Shown here piece by piece: positions 33,402 to 37,316 of a stretch of DNA of 37,316 bases. The notes beneath the pieces were generated by a model, which did no database searches, was not told the origin of the DNA, and saw only the letters and a list, made by a program, of their open reading frames with translations. Made by a program: the position numbers and the translations under genes. Location of the stretch: positions 1-37,316 of the forward strand of contig WFPK01000113.1 of the NCBI GenBank assembly GCA_015487555.1, given 5' to 3'. Every line of letters begins with the position of its first letter. The first letter of the stretch is position 1. Source of the stretch: Phycisphaerales bacterium. Lineage in GTDB: Bacteria > Planctomycetota > Phycisphaerae > Phycisphaerales > UBA1924.

Positions 33402-33743
33402 ATGAAACTCGAACGAGAACTCATGCGTGGCGCGGGGCCGACCGCGGTTTTGAAGCTACTTTCAAGGCACGAAATGTACGGATACGAACTCGTCGAAGCA
33501 CTCGCCAAGCAGACCCAAGGCGTCCTGGCGATGGGGCAATCGACGCTCTACCCAATGCTCTACAACCTCGAAGCCAAGGAGCTCATCGAGGCCAACTGGC
33601 GCTCGGCAGACAATGGCAGGGATCGGAAATACTATTGCCTCACCGGCAAGGGCAAGAAAAAACTCAAGGCCGACATGGAAGCATGGGAAAAGCTCAACGA
33701 GGCGATGGTGTCGATCGGCGTGTTGAAAGGAGCCCCGGCATGA
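33402..33743 (+). CDS. PadR-family transcriptional regulator
   Basis: A 113-residue winged-helix repressor. It shows the family core ELMRGAGPTAVLKLLSRHEMYGYEL, the recognition region GVLAMGQSTLYPMLYNLEAKELI, the wing RDRKYYCLTGKGKKKL and a short C-terminal dimer helix. The ligand is unknown. AAGGAG lies 7 nt before the ATG. Promoter and palindrome directly upstream suggest autoregulation. The stop overlaps the next ATG as ATGA, so regulator and membrane protein are made together, as is common for PadR-HAAS pairs. Confidence 0.93.
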   Translation: MKLERELMRGAGPTAVLKLLSRHEMYGYELVEALAKQTQGVLAMGQSTLYPMLYNLEAKELIEANWRSADNGRDRKYYCLTGKGKKKLKADMEAWEKLNEAMVSIGVLKGAPA

Positions 33744-35770
33744 GCGGCTCTACACTTTCCAAAGCGTGGCGGTGGTCGGTGGTCCGGTCGCCTTTGTTGA
33801 ATCTTTGGCGTCGGGTGCGGTATATGGGGTATCCGAACCACGCTGCGTTTGATCTGCTCGACGAGGCGGCGTTGCCCGATGAGGTCGATGCGCTGATCCG
33901 AACAACGCTCAAGCGCTCGAAGCTCTGGGCCAATGAGCGGGCCGAGATCGCTCGCGAGTTGATTGCCCATACGCAAGATGCGATCGAAGCGGGGCGGAGT
34001 GGCGAAGAGATCGCGTCAACCTTTGGCGACCCCAAACGGATCGCCAAACTCATGCGCCGATCCATGAAGCGCAAGCGGCCATTGTATTGGCGGGCGTATC
34101 GGAATATGAAGCGGGCGACGGGTGTGCTGATTCTGGTGTTGATCGTCGGCTACAGCTCGCTGGCGGTGCGGTTTTATATGGGCAAGCCTGCGATCAAGCG
34201 GAACTATATCGCGGAGTTGAATGCGCGGAATGATGGGTATTCGGAGGATGAGAAGGCGTGGGGGGTGTATCAGGAAGCGGATATCGCATGGCAGCGGCTG
34301 GTGCTTGAGCAATGGTATCAATATCGTGCTCAGGAGGATGGGGGCGAACAAGGTCAAGCGAAGTTGTCAAGAAACACATTTCTGAATCAGATCAGCAGTT
34401 CAATCAACGAGTATCAGCCTGGCGATCCGGAATACCTGAGAACGGTTGGTTTGGTCAGAGATTTTGCACCCGAACTAGTCAAGATCAGAGAAGCTGCGCA
34501 GCGTCCGATCGTGGGGATTTTGTATACTGATCGAAATGAAAGCATGGAGATCGAGGACGGCGTGTTCGAGTTAAAACTTCTTGAACCCAATGGTGATCCG
34601 CGAGCGCAAGATTTACTCATCAGCGTTTTGTTGCCGGATTTGCAAATCACGCGGCGATATGCCAATCTCCTCTCGTTTGATGCCAAGCTCGCAATTGAGG
34701 ACGGCGATATGCAGCGGGCTACGGAAAACTATCTGGCGATCGCGGGGATCGCAAGGCAGAACCTGAGCCAGGGACTTATGATCAGTGAACTGACCGGGAT
34801 GTCAATCCTCGATCTTGGAGCGAGTTCATTTCGCCAGAGCATTCTTGAGCAGCCTGATATATGGAGCTCGGATCAACTCGTTTCGATCGCGCATGCGTAC
34901 GCTCAAGCCGGGCGGGAGATCAATCTTGATTTATCCTTTGAGCGGATGGCGTTCGACGATGTGCTTCAACGGCTATACACCGATGACGGGGCAGGTAATG
35001 GCAGACTCACCCCGCAAGGGAGTGTGTTGCTTTCGTCAAAGTTGATGTCGATGACAATCAGGGGGCAGAGTGAAGATCAGGTAGATGATCGAATACAGAG
35101 GGCGATGGATCCGCTCAAGATCATTGGGGCAGAGAGTCGAGAACAGCAACGCCGCCGATATCACTCAGCGATGGATGCTGCTCAGCGGGTGATTCGAGAA
35201 GGGCCCAAGTCGCTGTGGCGATTGCAGTTGATCGAGTCCCAGATTGAGGGACGGTATGCACGAGCCGATGAGAGCCTGTTTGGGCATTCGCCTGCGGATG
35301 TGATGACCCCCGCAATACGGTCGGCGGTCAATCGGTATTTTCAGGGCAGGCTCACGAACTCAGCCTTTCTGACGATGCTCGCGATCGAAATCTATCAGCG
35401 GGATCATGGGCAACTCCCCGAGTCGCTCGATCAACTTGTACCCAAGTACCTGCCAAGTGTGCCTCAAGACCCATTCAATCCGGGGTTTCCCTTGCAGTAT
35501 GTGGTGGATGAAACCGGGTATATGGTGTACACAGCGGGGGGCGATGGCGATCTTGATGGCGGGGTGCAGATTGATCCGGAGGTCGATCGGAGAAACTTTC
35601 GGTCGTTGAGCAGGCGATTCTCGTTTGAGATTGAGTTGGGAGAGGATGGCGTGCCGAGCATTGTTCGTGATGGCAATGGGCGACCGATCCTGCTTGAGCC
35701 TGACGCGCCCGATTCGGACTGGGTGCTGATCGACATGCGAAGAACACCCGAATCACCAGCAGCGGACTGA
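33740..35770 (+). CDS. HAAS-domain membrane protein with pseudopilin-like C-terminus
   Basis: A 676-residue protein coupled to PadR. Residues 45-105 form a HAAS-like helical segment (DALIRTTLKRSKLWANERAEIARELIAH by function; key FGDPKRIA near 95-102), the kind of cytosolic domain found next to PadR regulators. A single membrane helix (127-147) follows, placing about 520 residues outside. The extracytoplasmic part is mostly helical and of unknown function. Near the end, HGQLPESLDQLVPKYLP and VPQDPFNPG, then YTAGGDGDLDG, resemble the C-terminal motif of type II secretion pseudopilins and many planctomycete secreted proteins. The gene at 3-548 is homologous to this outer half. The protein could pass an envelope signal to PadR, which is inference. 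Confidence 0.78.
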   Translation: MSGSTLSKAWRWSVVRSPLLNLWRRVRYMGYPNHAAFDLLDEAALPDEVDALIRTTLKRSKLWANERAEIARELIAHTQDAIEAGRSGEEIASTFGDPKRIAKLMRRSMKRKRPLYWRAYRNMKRATGVLILVLIVGYSSLAVRFYMGKPAIKRNYIAELNARNDGYSEDEKAWGVYQEADIAWQRLVLEQWYQYRAQEDGGEQGQAKLSRNTFLNQISSSINEYQPGDPEYLRTVGLVRDFAPELVKIREAAQRPIVGILYTDRNESMEIEDGVFELKLLEPNGDPRAQDLLISVLLPDLQITRRYANLLSFDAKLAIEDGDMQRATENYLAIAGIARQNLSQGLMISELTGMSILDLGASSFRQSILEQPDIWSSDQLVSIAHAYAQAGREINLDLSFERMAFDDVLQRLYTDDGAGNGRLTPQGSVLLSSKLMSMTIRGQSEDQVDDRIQRAMDPLKIIGAESREQQRRRYHSAMDAAQRVIREGPKSLWRLQLIESQIEGRYARADESLFGHSPADVMTPAIRSAVNRYFQGRLTNSAFLTMLAIEIYQRDHGQLPESLDQLVPKYLPSVPQDPFNPGFPLQYVVDETGYMVYTAGGDGDLDGGVQIDPEVDRRNFRSLSRRFSFEIELGEDGVPSIVRDGNGRPILLEPDAPDSDWVLIDMRRTPESPAAD

Positions 35771-35788
35771 TTGGCTATCCTCTTTGGT

Positions 35789-36361
35789 ATGGATGAGCCT
35801 CAAGATTTCGATTTTCGCAGCTTTCATGCCCTGTATCGGGTTGCCATGATTGTGGCCTGTTCAGAGAATGGGGTGATCGGGGTCGATGGGGATTTGCCTT
35901 GGCATCTGCCTGTGGACTTGAAGCACTTTATGCGATCGACCAAGGGGTGCAGCGTCATTATGGGGCGTAAGACCTTTGAATCGCTCGATCGGCCTTTACC
36001 CAATCGGCTCAATATTGTGCTCTCACGCTCGATGAGCGATGAAGGGGGGAAGCGGAGCGATGGGGTACGGGTGGCACCCTCTATAGAGGATGCGATCGCG
36101 ATCGGAGAGGTATCCGGTATGGAATCGCCGATCTGGATCGCAGGCGGGGGGGATGTCTATAGGCAGGCGCTGGATCGGGCGGGTTTGGTGGATTTGATCG
36201 TCCGGACGCGGGTGCACGCTCAGGTCGCGGGCGATACGGTTTTTCCCGAGCTCGATGATCGGCGGTGGGATCGGGTTCGCTGTGAGGATTTCCAGGCGGA
36301 CGAAAAACACACCCATTCGATGCGTATTGAGTGGTGGGTGCGTCGATCTGTGGAAGACTGA
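35789..36361 (+). CDS. folA: Dihydrofolate reductase
   Basis: FolA reduces dihydrofolate to tetrahydrofolate with NADPH. The protein has the active-site region NGVIGVDGDLPWHLPVDLKHF, with the acidic residue in VDLKHF, the NADPH-binding GRKTFESL, the cofactor loop IAGGGDVYRQAL and DTVFPELDD. The start is uncertain. ATG 35789 gives 190 residues, TTG 35771 directly after the previous stop gives six more, and ATG 35846 (MIVACSENGVIG) would match the usual family start most closely. It lies 18 bp behind the HAAS gene and may be cotranscribed. thyA is not adjacent. Confidence 0.92.
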   Translation: MDEPQDFDFRSFHALYRVAMIVACSENGVIGVDGDLPWHLPVDLKHFMRSTKGCSVIMGRKTFESLDRPLPNRLNIVLSRSMSDEGGKRSDGVRVAPSIEDAIAIGEVSGMESPIWIAGGGDVYRQALDRAGLVDLIVRTRVHAQVAGDTVFPELDDRRWDRVRCEDFQADEKHTHSMRIEWWVRRSVED

Positions 36362-36519
36362 GCCGGGCGGGGCACAATTTTCATTTTTCGCCAAAGAATT
36401 TTGCTTTTTGTGGTTCAAATTGTGCATATTTTCGGACCAAAGACCCTTGTTTTTGATGAAATTACGCGGGGATGGGCTCGATGACGGGGTTGTGTTCGGA
36501 AATGGGGGGGCTGGATCAC

Positions 36520-36552
36520 AAAAAAGCCCGCAAGATCGTGAGATTTGGGCTT
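36520..36552 (-). terminator. Weak terminator-like hairpin, minus strand
   Basis: AAGCCC (36524-36529) pairs with GGGCTT (36547-36552) around a 17-nt loop, and on the minus strand six T residues follow. No minus-strand gene to its right is visible in the window, and the right arm runs into the next gene's -35 box. The 36362-36660 gap is otherwise AT-rich and without a gene. Confidence 0.3.
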
Positions 36553-36579
36553 GCATGTGTGGGCGTGATTGATTATGAT
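36551..36579 (+). promoter_or_regulatory. Probable promoter of the PEP-CTERM gene
   Basis: TTGCAT (36551-36556), 17-bp spacer, TATGAT (36574-36579) match the consensus at 4/6 and 5/6 positions. The predicted start near 36586 gives a leader of about 75 nt. A second A/T-rich box TATATT at 36598 has no good -35 partner. Confidence 0.45.
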
Positions 36580-36611
36580 CCTCTTGGGTCAGGAATGTAT
36601 ATTCCGTAACA

Positions 36612-36636
36612 GGTTTCGGTTCGTGAACATGAAACC
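36612..36636 (+). promoter_or_regulatory. 5' leader hairpin of the PEP-CTERM gene
   Basis: GGTTTC pairs with GAAACC, and inside it GTTC pairs with GAAC, giving a two-part hairpin that ends 10 nt before GAGGAG, the ribosome site (36647-36652). A stem just upstream of a strong ribosome site often protects abundant mRNAs; that role is inferred. Confidence 0.5.
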
Positions 36637-36660
36637 ATACATCACTGAGGAGAAAGAGAA

Positions 36661-37272
36661 ATGAAGAGTACACTTACTCTCGTTGCAGTTGCCGGTCTTG
36701 CTTCGGCAGCAACAGCACAAACAGGCTCGTTGAGCATCACATCGTCGGCAATGACTGTCGATTCCACCACCACCACTTCGTTCACGCTCTCCGTGTACGC
36801 TGACGCAGACTTCGGTACCGCAATCGCTGGTGGCGGGTTCTCGCTTTCGGCTGTTGGCGGTGCTGGCATCGTGACCGACATGGTCGGATCAACACCAGAC
36901 TGGGCAGCCCTCGGGTTCCAGGACAATGGCCATGCTGGCGACGGCAACTACAACGGGTTGATCTTCGGTCAGTTGATCTTCCCTCCATTCATCCCCGCAG
37001 CTCCTGAGTCCATGCTCGGTAGCGGTCCTGTGTTGGTCGGCACCTTCGCTGTGACCATCGCAGCTGATTCGGCTGGCGTGGTTGACTGGTCGACCGGTGG
37101 CGGCGTTGGCCCCTTCGTGCTCGAAGTCTTCACCGATGACGGCGGATCCGGCGTCATGACTCAGCTGACCGATCTTGACTTCGGCGGCGTCTCGGTCAAT
37201 GTCGTTCCTGCACCATCGGCTATGGCCCTTCTCGGGCTCGGCGGTTTGGTCGCTGGTCGTCGTCGCCGCTAA
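36661..37272 (+). CDS. Secreted PEP-CTERM sorting-domain protein
   Basis: A 203-residue exported protein with an N-terminal signal peptide (cleavage after ATAQ or ASAATA, near residue 18-20). A Gly/Ser/Thr-rich, beta-type body without cysteines follows. The C-terminal sorting signal VPAPSAMALLGLGGLVAGRRRR has the three parts expected for exosortase handling: a PxPS-like motif, a hydrophobic helix and an arginine cluster. The body function is unknown; no catalytic motif is seen. GAGGAG lies 8 nt before the ATG, the best ribosome site in the window, so expression may be high. It stands alone after folA, and the window ends 44 bp beyond its stop. Confidence 0.85.
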   Translation: MKSTLTLVAVAGLASAATAQTGSLSITSSAMTVDSTTTTSFTLSVYADADFGTAIAGGGFSLSAVGGAGIVTDMVGSTPDWAALGFQDNGHAGDGNYNGLIFGQLIFPPFIPAAPESMLGSGPVLVGTFAVTIAADSAGVVDWSTGGGVGPFVLEVFTDDGGSGVMTQLTDLDFGGVSVNVVPAPSAMALLGLGGLVAGRRRR

Positions 37273-37316
37273 TCGCTGCGATTTGACCAAACGGTTGATT
37301 TTCATCTGAAGACCAA

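Noticed and set aside
36455-36572. Plus-strand frame of about 38 residues between folA and the PEP-CTERM gene
   Set aside because: Low-complexity translation, no ribosome site, and it overlaps the predicted promoter.

Overview
The window looks like chromosome from a planctomycete, most likely class Phycisphaerae. The main clue is the last gene, a small secreted protein ending in a VPAPS / LGLGGL / AGRRRR sorting tail of the PEP-CTERM kind seen in that class. Supporting clues are a PadR regulator paired with a HAAS-type membrane protein, a DUF1015 gene, scarce Shine-Dalgarno sites, and GC content in the mid-50s judged by eye. The assignment is inference; there is no rRNA to confirm it. Most of the window is housekeeping DNA. 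No phage, insertion sequence or CRISPR array is visible.

Left part (1-3.5 kb): the 3' end of a protein related to the large membrane protein at 33.7-35.8 kb, then nth (endonuclease III) behind a DUF4149 membrane protein, a TIM-barrel-like protein, and a DUF1643 protein. The last two converge on a perfect 29-bp inverted repeat that also supplies the end of the DUF1643 reading frame.

Middle left (3.5-13.7 kb, all minus strand): a transcription/translation operon read as nusA, infB, rbfA, an endonuclease III-like protein without the catalytic lysine or Fe-S cysteines, a 1239-residue TPR lipoprotein, and yebC with its terminator. Two junctions are GTGA stop/start overlaps. Degenerate short tandem repeats fill the nusA-infB and infB-rbfA gaps, and both downstream genes probably start at TTG codons preceded by GGAG.

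Centre (14-24.6 kb): a solitary fliM diverges from a DsbD-type thiol-disulfide exporter. Next come tRNA-Gly(GCC) with a clear promoter and terminator, a NodU/CmcH-type carbamoyltransferase, a saccharopine-dehydrogenase-like oxidoreductase, pilT, and an NtrC-type response regulator with a soluble histidine kinase.

Right part (24.6-37.3 kb): ileS with a degenerate C-terminal zinc site, DUF1015, then a compact plus-strand run purQ, coaD, hotdog thioesterase, purN and a secreted TPR-HExxH-PDZ protein. A PadR regulator follows; its predicted -10 box lies inside a 16-bp palindrome, and it is translationally coupled to the HAAS membrane protein. Then come folA and the PEP-CTERM protein.

The best candidates for something under-described are the PadR/HAAS/pseudopilin-tail module, which appears at both ends of the window, and the pseudo-endonuclease plus giant TPR lipoprotein embedded in the nusA-infB-rbfA operon.
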